DNA of 64,000 bases from UBA7672 sp965279085 (GTDB taxonomy: Bacteria > Pseudomonadota > Alphaproteobacteria > Caulobacterales > Hyphomonadaceae): NCBI GenBank assembly GCA_965279085.1, contig OZ257149.1, positions 2,356,001 through 2,420,000 on the forward strand, written 5' to 3'. The notes beneath the pieces are model-generated. The model was given only the letters and a program-made list of their open reading frames with translations. It did not search any database and was not told where the DNA came from. Every line of letters begins with the position of its first letter. Position 1 is the stretch's first letter. Positions 34,523 through 43,120 of this stretch are shown here, in pieces. A program made the position numbers and the translations under genes.

Positions 34523-34630
34523 TCAGTCCCAGATGGAAAATCCGGCGAGCATAGCCACAGCCAGTGCGATCAGCGCCCAGGTCGCGTAGGTCTTCGGTCC
34601 ATAGTGTCTGGCGCGTCTCAGGTGTTCCAT
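34523..34630 (-). CDS. 35-residue single-helix membrane protein
   Basis: A very short frame starting at ATG 34630 encodes a basic N-terminus (MEHLRRARHYGPKTYA) followed by one hydrophobic helix (WALIALAVAMLAGFSIWD). An upstream GAGGAAGGGG on the minus strand is a plausible ribosome site. The layout (positive residues in, single helix) is typical of small membrane proteins. Function is unknown. Confidence 0.5.
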   Translation of the reverse strand: MEHLRRARHYGPKTYATWALIALAVAMLAGFSIWD

Positions 34631-35501
34631 GTCAGCCCCTTCCTCGTTCTGAGGAGGCCCCATCATACGCTTCCGGCGCGGGCAGTCGGTACGCCATCGC
34701 GCACTCGCAATAATTCCCGGTCTGTCGGGCGCCGCACGCCAACAGCTTCGCGACCGTGCTACTTTTCCTCGTCGGTCGAGAAACGCTTCCTGGCATCCTC
34801 TCCGCAGCCAATGTGGGTGATCCCGACAAAATATCGCCGTCTCCTGGGGACTGGAGGCGGCGATATGATTCCATCAGAGGCATCTGGTGCACCCTCAACC
34901 CGCCCCCCCTCCAACGCCCGCCAGATTCCGCGGAATCCAGACCCGCCTCCAGAAAAGATTCCCCAGCACTTCCAACACTCTCGCCTTCGAGAAGTGGTGT
35001 TTCTGGATCCACCAATCCCTCACCCGCCTCTCCCGGGCGATACTCCCCTCATCACCGCCCGGCAGGCGTCGCGTCGCGACCGGGGCTCGATGGGCGGGGA
35101 TGCAGGATCCACAGGCGGGACAGGGATCGGTTCCTGGTCCCGTCGGCGGATGGGTTTGACGCTTGGCGAGCGGGAGCAAAAAGCCCGTAGGAGAAACCTT
35201 CTGGCCTCAAGGTGAACACGCCGTGCAAGCCGGCGAGGAATAACCCACCACGATGCTGGTCTCCCGCAAGAGACCGGCGGGAAACAGGTCAAGGCCGAAC
35301 GCCCAACCGAACGATCCTGCGCGCGGAGGCGGCAACGTCTCACCACAGACCACGGACTACCAACACGAGGCGGACCCCGCCTCCGCGCTGCCTGCCATCT
35401 CTCCACGCCGACACGGCGGCGGGGGGCTGGGTGCTGCGTGATGCATGGAGCGCACTCTCATTGTGCCGCGGCGCCACCCACGATGTTTGAAATCGCCAGC
35501 C
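34631..35501. other. About 870 bases without a supported gene; includes a strong hairpin
   Basis: Several overlapping open frames exist on both strands, but their residues are proline/serine/arginine-rich, match no family I recognise, and none has a clear ribosome site, so I call none. A long hairpin lies at 34831-34866. Smaller ones are GATTCCGCGGAATC (34924-34937) and GAGGCGG-ACC-CCGCCTC (35367-35383). The region could hold a noncoding RNA or a decayed gene. Confidence 0.5.
34831..34866. repeat. 14-bp stem-loop in the gene-free stretch
   Basis: ATATCGCCGTCTCC (34831-34844) pairs with GGAGGCGGCGATAT (34853-34866) with one G-T wobble, around the 8-base loop TGGGGACT. No T tract follows on either strand, so it is not a standard terminator. 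It could be part of a structured RNA or a binding palindrome. Confidence 0.6.
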
Positions 35502-35816
35502 TCAAGCGTAGCTGCCATTCTCGTGCGGCACACCCTCTGCCGCACACAGCGTCCGCAGCTCATCGACCGCCTGCTCGCGACCGGCATAGAGCTTCTTCAG
35601 CAGCACAAACGCCAGTTTCCCCGCTGCCTCCGGCGGCACGCGACACCAGAACTCGTAATCGCTGTCGCCCCAGACCTCCTTCACCAGAGGCCCCATGTCC
35701 TGCGCATCGAGCATCAGCGTGCCGTCGGCCTCGAGTGTCACGCAGACGGAGCGGAAGTTGTCGCCCTCCTGCCGGAAGATCTCATCGTTGAGACGTGTCG
35801 TTTGCGCTTCAGCCAT
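35502..35816 (-). CDS. Conserved-looking small hypothetical protein
   Basis: A 104-residue acidic protein from ATG 35816, without signal peptide. It reads LNDEIFRQEGDNFRSVCVTLEADGTLMLDAQDMGPLV, then WGDSDYEFWCRVPPEAAGKLAFVLLKKLYAG. Its start overlaps the stop of the upstream membrane protein by 8 bases, placing it in a three-gene run with COQ9. I do not recognise the family. Confidence 0.65.
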   Translation of the reverse strand: MAEAQTTRLNDEIFRQEGDNFRSVCVTLEADGTLMLDAQDMGPLVKEVWGDSDYEFWCRVPPEAAGKLAFVLLKKLYAGREQAVDELRTLCAAEGVPHENGSYA

Positions 35817-36039
35817 TCGGCCTCCGTTGAGCTGGCTGATGCCGGGCGCGAGCAAGAAGCCACAGCAGGATGACAAGGCCCGCAGCCACCAGCCCGAAGC
35901 CGGGTATCAACATGAACAACGCGCCCCATCCCAGCATGGCCATAGCCGGAAGTGTCATGGCGAGGGTGACAAGACCAAGCAGAAGCGATCCATAGGCCAG
36001 CGCAATCCGCCAGCCTGACAGGGAGCGCGTTTCGCTCAC
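35809..36039 (-). CDS. Small two-helix membrane protein downstream of COQ9
   Basis: A GTG at 36039 overlaps the COQ9 stop as GTGA and opens a 76-residue frame with two hydrophobic segments (IALAYGSLLLGLVTLAMTLPAM and ALFMLIPGFGLVAAGLVILLWLL) and a basic tail. The 4-base overlap upstream and 8-base overlap downstream support translation. Function is unknown. Confidence 0.65.
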   Translation of the reverse strand: MSETRSLSGWRIALAYGSLLLGLVTLAMTLPAMAMLGWGALFMLIPGFGLVAAGLVILLWLLARARHQPAQRRPNG

Positions 36040-36671
36040 TTGCGTTGCCCGAAGATGTCCATCGGGTCGGGCATCTTGGCGAAGGCGTCCTTCGCTTGCG
36101 CCTTGAACTTCTCGAACTGCATCACGTTCTCGATGCGCCGATCGAGGAAGGCGTCGACCTGCGCTTCGTCCTCCGTGCCCATCCATGCCGCCAGCGTCGT
36201 GCCGATGACGCCGGAGAGGATGGTCCGCTTGGTGTACCAGTTGAAGTCGGTCGACTTGTCGCCGAGCGCACTCCAGATCGCGTCGGCCGCCGCCCACAGC
36301 CCCTTCGGCCCGGTGAGCAGGTTGGCCGGCGTCGTCGCCGCCCGCTTCACCGCCGCCTTGTGGGGCGCCAGCACCGCCAGCCACGCCTTCACCCCTGCCC
36401 GCACCTTCTCGCGCACCTTGAGGGCGGCGATATCGGCCTCCCCCAGGCGGTCGCCCGCAGCCTTCCCGGCCCGGCGGCCGAAAGCCTCCAGCAGGTCCGT
36501 GACGCCATGGGGTGTGGCCAGCAGGACCTGGCCCTCGGTCAGCCCGGCCTTGGCTGCCGCCCGATCCATGGCCGCCATCGTCCACCCCGATTCCGGAGCG
36601 ATTTCCAGCATGGCGTCCAGCAAACGCTCAAGAAACTGGTCACTGGGAGCGGTCTCGGAAGGGGCGTTCAT
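36036..36671 (-). CDS. COQ9 family protein
   Basis: A 211-residue protein with the COQ9 features LDAMLEIAPESGWTMAAMDRAA, a TetR-like N-terminal fold, and the C-terminal lipid-binding region DKSTDFNWYTKRTILSGVIGTTLAAWMG. COQ9 binds ubiquinone precursors and assists COQ7-type hydroxylation at the membrane. It is divergent from rpsU, the arrangement for which bacterial members were once called RpsU-divergently transcribed. Confidence 0.92.
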   Translation of the reverse strand: MNAPSETAPSDQFLERLLDAMLEIAPESGWTMAAMDRAAAKAGLTEGQVLLATPHGVTDLLEAFGRRAGKAAGDRLGEADIAALKVREKVRAGVKAWLAVLAPHKAAVKRAATTPANLLTGPKGLWAAADAIWSALGDKSTDFNWYTKRTILSGVIGTTLAAWMGTEDEAQVDAFLDRRIENVMQFEKFKAQAKDAFAKMPDPMDIFGQRK

Positions 36672-36888
36672 GGGCGTTTTCCGGGGCTTTTCGGCAGTAG
36701 GCAGCGGCTATTTCGTATGATATCGGACCCGCGCTTTCCCGTCATGGATTCCGTGATGGGTGGCGACAATCACCCGCCGGACGGGCCTGCGCATCCCCTG
36801 CAAGGGAGCGTCTGCGTCCTTTTCGGCGTTTCTGACGTCCAAAGACCTACGCCCGGCGCCGGTACGGGTAACTGATGGAGAGTTTCAA

Positions 36889-37107
36889 ATAGTTCAGATC
36901 GTGGTCCGCGATAACAACGTCGATCAGGCGTTGAAAGCGCTCAAGAAGAAGATGCAACGCGAAGGCGTCTTCCGGGAAATGAAGTCCCGCACCGCCTTCG
37001 AGAAGCCGTCCGAAGCCAAGGCTCGCCGGAAGGCCGAAGCGGTCCGCCGTGCGCGGAAACTGGCTCGCAAGCGCGCTCAGCGTGAAGGCCTCCTGCCGAA
37101 GACCTAG
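36889..37107 (+). CDS. rpsU: 30S ribosomal protein S21, apparent AUA start codon
   Basis: The 72-residue product [20 protein letters not shown]... is S21; the family N-terminus M-V-Q-I aligns with ATA at 36889, not with any ATG, GTG or TTG. A good Shine-Dalgarno GGAGAG (36877-36882) ends six bases before this ATA, the right distance. An out-of-frame ATG at 36875 would make the pentapeptide MESFK, whose TAG overlaps the ATA. The alternatives are a GTG four codons later (IVVRDNN to MVRDNN) or a long upstream frame from 36760, both less fitting. A strong terminator follows. Confidence 0.85.
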   Translation: MVQIVVRDNNVDQALKALKKKMQREGVFREMKSRTAFEKPSEAKARRKAEAVRRARKLARKRAQREGLLPKT

Positions 37108-37130
37108 ACGGCAGACTACCGGCAAAATGA

Positions 37131-37166
37131 AAAGGCCGGCCGCGCATGGGCGCGGCCGGCCTTTTT
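37131..37166 (+). terminator. Intrinsic terminator of rpsU
   Basis: A perfect 15-bp stem (37131-37145 with 37150-37164), an ATGG loop and a TTTTT tail, 23 bases after the rpsU stop. Also A-rich on its left side, so it can serve the convergent gene ending at 37171. Confidence 0.92.
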
Positions 37167-37170
37167 GCGT

Positions 37171-38109
37171 TCAGGCGCCTGCGCGAACCTCGACCAGGGC
37201 GGGATTCAATCCGGACATTCCGCGGAAGTATTTGTATCTGAACCGCTCCCAGAACGTCTCGCGGCGTTTTCCCGCCGCGGCCAGCGCCGCCTCGACGTTC
37301 TGCCCGACGCCATGGACCCACTGGGATGCATAGTCGCTCTGCTGCACGCTGAACGGTGACGCCACCTTGCGATCGAGGACCGTCCGGCAGATTGCGTAGA
37401 CCTTCGACTGCGAGTTGATGTGAATGCGTTTCCCGTTCACGGGCGGGACAACCTTGAACCAGCGCGAGTGGTTCTTCCGGCTGGCGACGAAAACTTCCGT
37501 GTCGCGAAATCCGTTGCGCTCCGAATAGAGCGAGAAGAACAGCTCCGGCGACACCTGCCAGAAGCCATGACCGCAGAAATTGTTGGCGGGCGTGACGTGC
37601 AGGATCTGGCCGCCCTCGCGGCAGAGCGCGACCAGGTTCTCCATCGCCTGCGCGATCTTGAAGACATGCTCGATCGTGCCGAAATCCACGACTGTATCGT
37701 AGGTCTTCATGCCGGGAGGCAGGGGAAGGTTCATGTCGAGGATGTGGGTCGCCTGTTCGTAGTCCGACGCGTCGATCGACTCCACGCTGGACGCGCCGAA
37801 GGCGCCCATCATCAGACGCTCGGCAAACGGGCTGGGCTCGGGATCGCGCAAACCGGTTTTCCGCTCCAGCACGCTGGCGTCGAGAGGCAGGCTTTGCCGG
37901 CCCGCCGTGACCGTGGCGCCCAGGTTTCCAAACCGCTTGGCGTACAGCAGGCAGTTCAGCGCGTGTGCATCAATTCCCATGTTGTGCGCGTAGCCTTTGA
38001 GAACCGAAGCAATGGGCTCGTTCGGGCGCGAACCCTCAGCGGCGGCCGGACGATGATACCAGAAAAGGGGGGATGTAAAGCGGACCAGATTGCCCAAGCG
38101 GCAGGCCAT
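37171..38109 (-). CDS. Methyltransferase-like hypothetical protein
   Basis: A 312-residue protein from ATG 38109. The centre has a class I SAM-methyltransferase look: KTYDTVVDFGTIEHVFKIAQAMENLVALCREGG, then ILHVTPANNFCGHGFWQVSPELFFSLY, which recalls motifs II-III and the post-II region. The N-terminal glycine-rich SAM loop is weakly preserved (FGNLGATVTAG). Similar proteins occur in polysaccharide loci, but this one stands alone. Activity should be considered unproven. Confidence 0.65.
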   Translation of the reverse strand: MACRLGNLVRFTSPLFWYHRPAAAEGSRPNEPIASVLKGYAHNMGIDAHALNCLLYAKRFGNLGATVTAGRQSLPLDASVLERKTGLRDPEPSPFAERLMMGAFGASSVESIDASDYEQATHILDMNLPLPPGMKTYDTVVDFGTIEHVFKIAQAMENLVALCREGGQILHVTPANNFCGHGFWQVSPELFFSLYSERNGFRDTEVFVASRKNHSRWFKVVPPVNGKRIHINSQSKVYAICRTVLDRKVASPFSVQQSDYASQWVHGVGQNVEAALAAAGKRRETFWERFRYKYFRGMSGLNPALVEVRAGA

Positions 38110-38175
38110 TAAATGCAAATGGCGAGCGGAGGACCGCTCGCCATTCGTCTTATGCGTTTCTTCGGGGAGTAATTA

Positions 38176-39627
38176 TCAGCCGACTTCGTCGAGCTCATCG
38201 CCGTCGCGCACCTTGAGGTCGTACTCGCGGACCTTGCGGTAGAGCGTCGAGCGGCCGATGCCGAGGCGGCGGGCGACTTCCGACATGTGGCCCGAATAGT
38301 GGTCGATGGCGAACTGGATGAGATCGCGCTCGATCGCCTCCAGCGTGCGCAGCTCACCGGTCGGATCGGTGATCGACACGGGCTGGTCGGCGGCGTCGTT
38401 GGCGGGCTTCGCGGCCACGCTCGCGACCGTCGAGGCAGACATGGACGGGACGAGGCCCGAGATCTGCGGGAAGTCGTCCGGCTTCAGCGTGCCGCCATCC
38501 GACAGAACGATGGCGCGGAACACGGCGTTCTCGAGCTGCCGGACGTTGCCCGGCCAGTCATAGCTGGTGAGCATCGCCAGCGTTTCCGGGGTGAGACCCG
38601 GGACGGCCTTGCCTTCTTCGGCGTTGAAGCGGCCGATGAAGTGATCGACCAGCGCCGGAAGGTCTTCCTGGCGTTCCTTCAGGCTGGGGATCTCGATGGG
38701 GAACACGTTGAGGCGGTAATACAGGTCTTCGCGGAAACGGCCTTCCTTGACCTGCGTGGCGAGGTCACGGTTGGTCGCCGAGATGATGCGAACATCCACT
38801 TTCGTGGGGCGGCGCGAGCCGACAGCGTCAACCTCGCCCTCCTGAAGGACGCGAAGCAGCTTCACCTGCATGTCGAGCGGCAGCTCACCGACTTCGTCGA
38901 GGAACAGCGTGCCGCCGTCAGCTTCGACGAACTTGCCGAGCTTCTTGTCGGTCGCACCCGTGAACGAGCCCTTCTCATGGCCGAACAGGATCGACTCGAC
39001 GAGATTTTCCGGGATGGCGCCGCAGTTGACCGAGATGAACGGTTTGCCCGAACGCTCGGACGCGCCCTGGATGCAGCGCGCGATGACTTCCTTGCCAACG
39101 CCGCTCTCACCGAGGATGAGGATCGGGATCGAAGACGCAGCGGCGCGCTGGCCGAGACGCACGACCTGGCGCATCGACGGCGCGCCCGCAATCATGTCGT
39201 CGAAGCCCATCTTGCCTTCGGTCTTCTTGGACAGGCGTTTCACTTCGCCGCGCAGGTCCGAAAGTTTCAGCGCGTTGCGGATCGAGATGGCGATGCGTTC
39301 GGGCGAGGCTGGCTTCACGAAGAAGTCGATGGCGCCCGCGCGCATGGCCTGGACGACAGTGTCGATGCCGCCGGTGGCGGTCAGCACGATGACGGGAAGA
39401 TCGGGGCGGCGCTCCATCAGGCGCTCGAGCGTCTCCATGCCCGAGAGGCCCGGCATCACGAGGTCGAGCAGCACGACATCGACGCCATTCTTGGCGTCGG
39501 AAGCTTCCTCGAGCGCCTTCTCGCCATTCTCGGCGAGGCGCGCGCGGAAGCCCTGCTTTTCAGCAGCGGCCTGCATCAGACGACGCTGGGTAGGATCGTC
39601 ATCGACGACCAGAACGGTCTTAGCCAT
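38176..39627 (-). CDS. Sigma-54-dependent response regulator, TacA-like
   Basis: A 483-residue NtrC-family protein starting [20 protein letters not shown] receiver domain (phospho-Asp55 in [10 protein letters not shown]) is followed by an AAA+ domain with Walker A GESGVGKE, Walker [13 protein letters not shown] and [14 protein letters not shown], and a Fis-type HTH at the end ([24 protein letters not shown]). The sigma-54-contacting loop reads GSFTGA rather than GAFTGA. The opening and domain order resemble Caulobacter TacA, which activates stalk genes, but orthology needs a tree. Confidence 0.85.
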   Translation of the reverse strand: MAKTVLVVDDDPTQRRLMQAAAEKQGFRARLAENGEKALEEASDAKNGVDVVLLDLVMPGLSGMETLERLMERRPDLPVIVLTATGGIDTVVQAMRAGAIDFFVKPASPERIAISIRNALKLSDLRGEVKRLSKKTEGKMGFDDMIAGAPSMRQVVRLGQRAAASSIPILILGESGVGKEVIARCIQGASERSGKPFISVNCGAIPENLVESILFGHEKGSFTGATDKKLGKFVEADGGTLFLDEVGELPLDMQVKLLRVLQEGEVDAVGSRRPTKVDVRIISATNRDLATQVKEGRFREDLYYRLNVFPIEIPSLKERQEDLPALVDHFIGRFNAEEGKAVPGLTPETLAMLTSYDWPGNVRQLENAVFRAIVLSDGGTLKPDDFPQISGLVPSMSASTVASVAAKPANDAADQPVSITDPTGELRTLEAIERDLIQFAIDHYSGHMSEVARRLGIGRSTLYRKVREYDLKVRDGDELDEVG

Positions 39628-39882
39628 GTGCCACACCACCATCAGACGGAAGGCTCTTGAGCGGCCTGCCTGTTACGCCTCAAACTGGCACGAAGGGCTG
39701 AAAACCGGCTTAATCCGGTCCTGCGAATTTCGCGCAACGCCAGGAATCAGAGGGTTTTTGAACCAAACTGGCGCGAAAAACGCGTCAACGAGCGCATGCT
39801 CAACAGAGCGTTAAACAAACCCATGACGGCGCCCCACGTGCTTCTCCCAACGTGAAGCTGCTCCCGGTCCGGGGAGTCCTTC

Positions 39883-40344
39883 ATGCGAATGGGGATTCAC
39901 ACAGTGTCCTGGCGACGCGTATCGGGCACGTTTGTCATGATCACCGGCGCGGCCGCGGCCGCCGGTGTGATCATCGCATCCGGCGTCATCATCGCGCGCT
40001 ATCTCCGCCTCGACAACGCAGCCGACGTGCTGGGCAATGCAGCCTCGCTGGCCGCGCCGATCATGCTTGGCAGCGCAGCCATTCTCCTGCTCGGCCGCTG
40101 GATCTATGGCGAGTGGAACGACCGCTCGCCAGTGGTGCACGCCGCAGCCTACGTCGTCCGCAGCGCCGGGCTCACGGTGGCGATCGCGCTCGGCGCAATG
40201 CTGCTTTTCTTGCTCGCAACCGGCATCAAATCCGAGGACGCCACCGCCGCGATCGTTCTTGGCGCAGGCGCGGCCATCGGCATAGGGTTGATGATCCTCG
40301 GCGGGCGCATCCGCTCGGGCAGCGGCCGCTCCTATCTCGACTAG
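39883..40344 (+). CDS. Hypothetical membrane protein, four helices
   Basis: A 153-residue very hydrophobic protein with predicted helices at about 15-37, 55-73, 87-110 and 120-140 (FVMITGAAAAAGVIIASGVI, LAAPIMLGSAAILLLG, AGLTVAIALGAMLLFLLA, AAIVLGAGAAIGIGLMILGG). I do not recognise the family. It overlaps the convergent RNA methyltransferase by 4 bases. Confidence 0.65.
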   Translation: MRMGIHTVSWRRVSGTFVMITGAAAAAGVIIASGVIIARYLRLDNAADVLGNAASLAAPIMLGSAAILLLGRWIYGEWNDRSPVVHAAAYVVRSAGLTVAIALGAMLLFLLATGIKSEDATAAIVLGAGAAIGIGLMILGGRIRSGSGRSYLD

Positions 40345-40829
40345 ACTGGACCGCCCGGCGCTACGGGCCGCGCGGGATACCCGCCCAGCGACAACGTGCG
40401 GTCATACATCACCAGCGCCCCGGCCAGCGCCACATTGATGCAGAAGCGCGTCGGTATCTTCACGATGTGCGCGCAGCGCGCCTGCATTTCCGGCGACAGA
40501 TCCCTCGCCTCCCCGCCCATCACATAGGCGGCGCGAAGGGGATGCCGAAAGGTCGGCAGGTCGACCGCATCGTCGGTCAACTCGATCCCGACAAGCTGAC
40601 AGCCCTTGGGCAGCGCCATGTCGTCGATCGTGTCCCACAGATACCACGGCACATGCAGGTCGGACTTCGACGTATCCGCATGGTGCATCACACGGATTTT
40701 GGGCGCGGCCGAAACCGAAAACGTGAAGCTGGCCCCGAACGCATGCGCCGTCCGCTGCAGCGCGCCGAGATTCATCGGCTTGCTGAGCGACTCCACGCCG
40801 ATCCCGAAATATCCGCGCACGGTTTTCAT
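40341..40829 (-). CDS. TrmH-family (SpoU) RNA 2'-O-methyltransferase
   Basis: A 162-residue SPOUT protein with the substrate-Asn region PMNLGALQRTAHAFGA, the SAM knot YVMGGEARDLSP and KIPTRFCINVALAGALVMYDRTL. The short length, without an extra RNA-binding domain, resembles TrmL-like enzymes or the minimal SpoU group. The motif-1 Asn-Ile-Gly is here Asn-Leu-Gly (KPMNLGALQR). Target RNA unknown. Confidence 0.85.
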   Translation of the reverse strand: MKTVRGYFGIGVESLSKPMNLGALQRTAHAFGASFTFSVSAAPKIRVMHHADTSKSDLHVPWYLWDTIDDMALPKGCQLVGIELTDDAVDLPTFRHPLRAAYVMGGEARDLSPEMQARCAHIVKIPTRFCINVALAGALVMYDRTLSLGGYPARPVAPGGPV

Positions 40830-40872
40830 GCGCGGATCAATGGCGCTGGAAGCGTCAGAGTCAACGGAGGCG

Positions 40873-41949
40873 CTATTTCTTCAACCCCACCAGAAAATCG
40901 AGGATGAACGCGTTCGTTTCCTGCGGCTTCTCTTGCTGGATCCAGTGACCGGCGCCGGGCACGAGCTTCACGCCGCGCAGGTCATTGGCCACGCGCGACA
41001 TCTGCGTGCGCAGGCCGGGCTCTTTCGCGCCGCGAATGACGATGTCGTCCTCGCCGGCGAGGAAGGCGACAGGGACATCGATCTTCGCGCCCGTGAGCTG
41101 GGGCGTGGTTTCCCAGTTACGGTCCATGTTGCGATAGTAGTTCACCCCGCCGCGGAAGCCCGCTTCGGAAAACTCGCCGACGAGATAGTCGAGGTCTTCC
41201 TGTTTCAGCCATGACGGCAATTGCTTCGGCTTGCCAAGGCGCGGAATCCAGCCGCCCGCGGAACGCTTGGGGTCGGTGACGGTCGGCGGATCGCGCGGCG
41301 TGTCGTTCGAGGCATAGAGACGTGAAAGAAGCCCGCGCGGATCGCTGTCGTATTCGGCTTCGGCCGCGCCGGGCTCCTGATGATAAAGGATGTAGTAGAA
41401 ATTCTCGCCGCCAGCGTTGGCGGCCTTCATGCCGACCGTGGGCGCCGCCGTTCCCCGCCCTCCGTTGGGCACGCTCATCGCGATCATCGCCGAGACGCGA
41501 TCCGGATGCAGCAGCGCTGTGTTCCAGGTGACGATCGCGCCCCAGTCATGGCCGATGACGATCGCCTTCTCCGCGCCCATCGCATCGATGAGGCCAACAA
41601 TATCGGCCGTGGTGTGATGGATGTCGTAGTCGGTGACGGCGGCCGGCTTGTCCGATTTGCCGTAGCCGCGCATGTCCGGCGCGATGACGTGATAGCCTGC
41701 GGCGGCGATCGCCGGGATCTGGTGACGCCAGGAATACCAGCTCTCCGGCCAGCCATGGACGAGAACCACCAATGGCCCGCTGCCCGCCTCGGCGACGCGC
41801 AACTTGATGCCGTTGGTCTCGATCATGCGGAAATGGACGCCGTCGACCGGACTGGGCGTCGTCGCGGGCTGCGATGCGCATGACGCCAGCAGCAGTCCTG
41901 CGGCTGCAATCATGCCGCTGGCCAAGCGGCGGGTGATCGATGGCTGCAT
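40873..41949 (-). CDS. Alpha/beta hydrolase lipoprotein, epoxide hydrolase family
   Basis: From ATG 41949 the product has 358 residues with a lipoprotein signal (LLLASCAS, lipidated Cys24). The fold shows HGWPESWYSWRHQ (oxyanion HGxP), nucleophile Asp135 in GHDWGA, a lid region with paired tyrosines and catalytic His in GAGHWIQQEKP. An Asp nucleophile with HGWP marks soluble epoxide hydrolases or haloalkane dehalogenases. Its lipidation and export are unusual for this family. The substrate is unknown. Confidence 0.85.
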   Translation of the reverse strand: MQPSITRRLASGMIAAAGLLLASCASQPATTPSPVDGVHFRMIETNGIKLRVAEAGSGPLVVLVHGWPESWYSWRHQIPAIAAAGYHVIAPDMRGYGKSDKPAAVTDYDIHHTTADIVGLIDAMGAEKAIVIGHDWGAIVTWNTALLHPDRVSAMIAMSVPNGGRGTAAPTVGMKAANAGGENFYYILYHQEPGAAEAEYDSDPRGLLSRLYASNDTPRDPPTVTDPKRSAGGWIPRLGKPKQLPSWLKQEDLDYLVGEFSEAGFRGGVNYYRNMDRNWETTPQLTGAKIDVPVAFLAGEDDIVIRGAKEPGLRTQMSRVANDLRGVKLVPGAGHWIQQEKPQETNAFILDFLVGLKK

Positions 41950-42101
41950 TGGATAATCTCCCTTGCGCTCATCGGCGGCGCTTGCAGGCAGGGTTTCAAA
42001 GCCGGGCCCGGATCGCAAGCGCTTCGTTGGCCTGCCGGGATGACAGCGTCGGAAGGCTCCGCTAATCCAGCCGTCAGACACGACTGCGGAGCATCACGAC
42101 C

Positions 42102-43094
42102 ATGAAAGCCGTCCTCTCGAAGGCCCCGGGCCTGCCCGATACGCTGGTGCTGGAGGATGTGCCCTCGCCCACGCCGAAAGCGGGTGAGATCCTGATCTCG
42201 GTGAAGGCTGTCGGGGTGAACTTTCCCGACTTCCTGATCATCCAGGACATGTACCAGTTCAAGCCGCCGCGCCCCTTCTCGCCGGGCGGCGAGATTTCCG
42301 GCGTCGTGAAGGCCGTCGGCGATGGCGTCACGTCGTTCAAGGTCGGCGACAAGGTGTTCGGCTCGACCGGCGCGGGCGGCATGGCGGAAGAGATTGTCGT
42401 TCCGGCCAACCGCATGAACGCCCTGCCCGACTACATGCCGTTCGACGAAGCCGCCGCCTTCCTGATGACCTACGGCACCTCGCACTACGCGCTGAAGGAT
42501 CGCGGCCACATCAAGCCGGGCGAAACGTTGCTCGTGCTTGGCGCCGCGGGCGGCGTCGGCCTCGCTGCGGTCGAACTCGGCGTTGCGATGGGCGCGACCG
42601 TCATCGCTGCGGCCTCGACGCAGGAGAAAGTCGACTTCTGCATCTCGAAGGGCGCGCACAAGGGCCTCGTCTATCCCGAGAACCCGCTGAGCCGCGACCA
42701 GCAGAAGACGTTCTCCGACCAGATCAAGGAACTGGGCGGCGGCGGCGTGGACGTCATCTATGACGGCGTGGGCGGCGATTATGCTGAGCCGGCCGTGCGG
42801 GCGCTGAACTGGGAAGGCCGCTTCCTGGTGATCGGCTTCCCGGCCGGCATTCCCAAGCTGCCGCTCAACCTTACGCTTTTGAAATCCTGCCAGATCGTCG
42901 GCGTTTTCTGGGGCGCTTTCGTCGCGCGCGACCCGAAAGGCCATGCAGATAACCTCGCCGACCTGTTCCGGCTCTACAGGGAAGGCAAAATTCGGCCACA
43001 CGTGTCCAGCAGGTACCCGCTGGAGCGCGCCGCCGAAGCCATCAAGGAGCTTTCGGAACGCCGCGCAAAAGGCAAAGTGGTCATCACGATCTGA
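42102..43094 (+). CDS. NADPH:quinone oxidoreductase family protein (zinc-independent MDR)
   Basis: A 330-residue medium-chain reductase: MKAVLSKAPGLPDTLVLEDVPSP, GVNFPDFLIIQDMY, PGGEISGVVKAVG, the NADPH-binding LGAAGGVGLAAVELG, and VDVIYDGVGGDY. No structural-zinc cysteines are present. The family reduces quinones or enoyl substrates with NADPH. It is transcribed before a small lipoprotein gene, 26 bases apart. Confidence 0.92.
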   Translation: MKAVLSKAPGLPDTLVLEDVPSPTPKAGEILISVKAVGVNFPDFLIIQDMYQFKPPRPFSPGGEISGVVKAVGDGVTSFKVGDKVFGSTGAGGMAEEIVVPANRMNALPDYMPFDEAAAFLMTYGTSHYALKDRGHIKPGETLLVLGAAGGVGLAAVELGVAMGATVIAAASTQEKVDFCISKGAHKGLVYPENPLSRDQQKTFSDQIKELGGGGVDVIYDGVGGDYAEPAVRALNWEGRFLVIGFPAGIPKLPLNLTLLKSCQIVGVFWGAFVARDPKGHADNLADLFRLYREGKIRPHVSSRYPLERAAEAIKELSERRAKGKVVITI

Positions 43095-43120
43095 GACCGG
43101 TTCAACAAGGGGATTCGCCC

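Noticed and set aside
34632..35015. Open minus-strand frame of 127 residues in the gene-free stretch
   Set aside because: No family resemblance, unusual third-position use compared with neighbours, and no clear ribosome site; its end near the 35-residue gene may be chance.
34604..35215. Long plus-strand frame rich in Pro, Ser and Arg
   Set aside because: Composition is typical of a shadow frame in GC-rich DNA; several overlapping frames compete equally.
36760..36888. N-terminal extension of S21 from a GTG at 36760
   Set aside because: The extra 43 residues do not resemble S21, and the Shine-Dalgarno is placed for the ATA at 36889.
39680..39700. Sigma-54 promoter near the TacA-like gene (TGGCACGAAGGGCTGA)
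   Set aside because: The GG-N10-GC spacing of sigma-54 promoters is not met.
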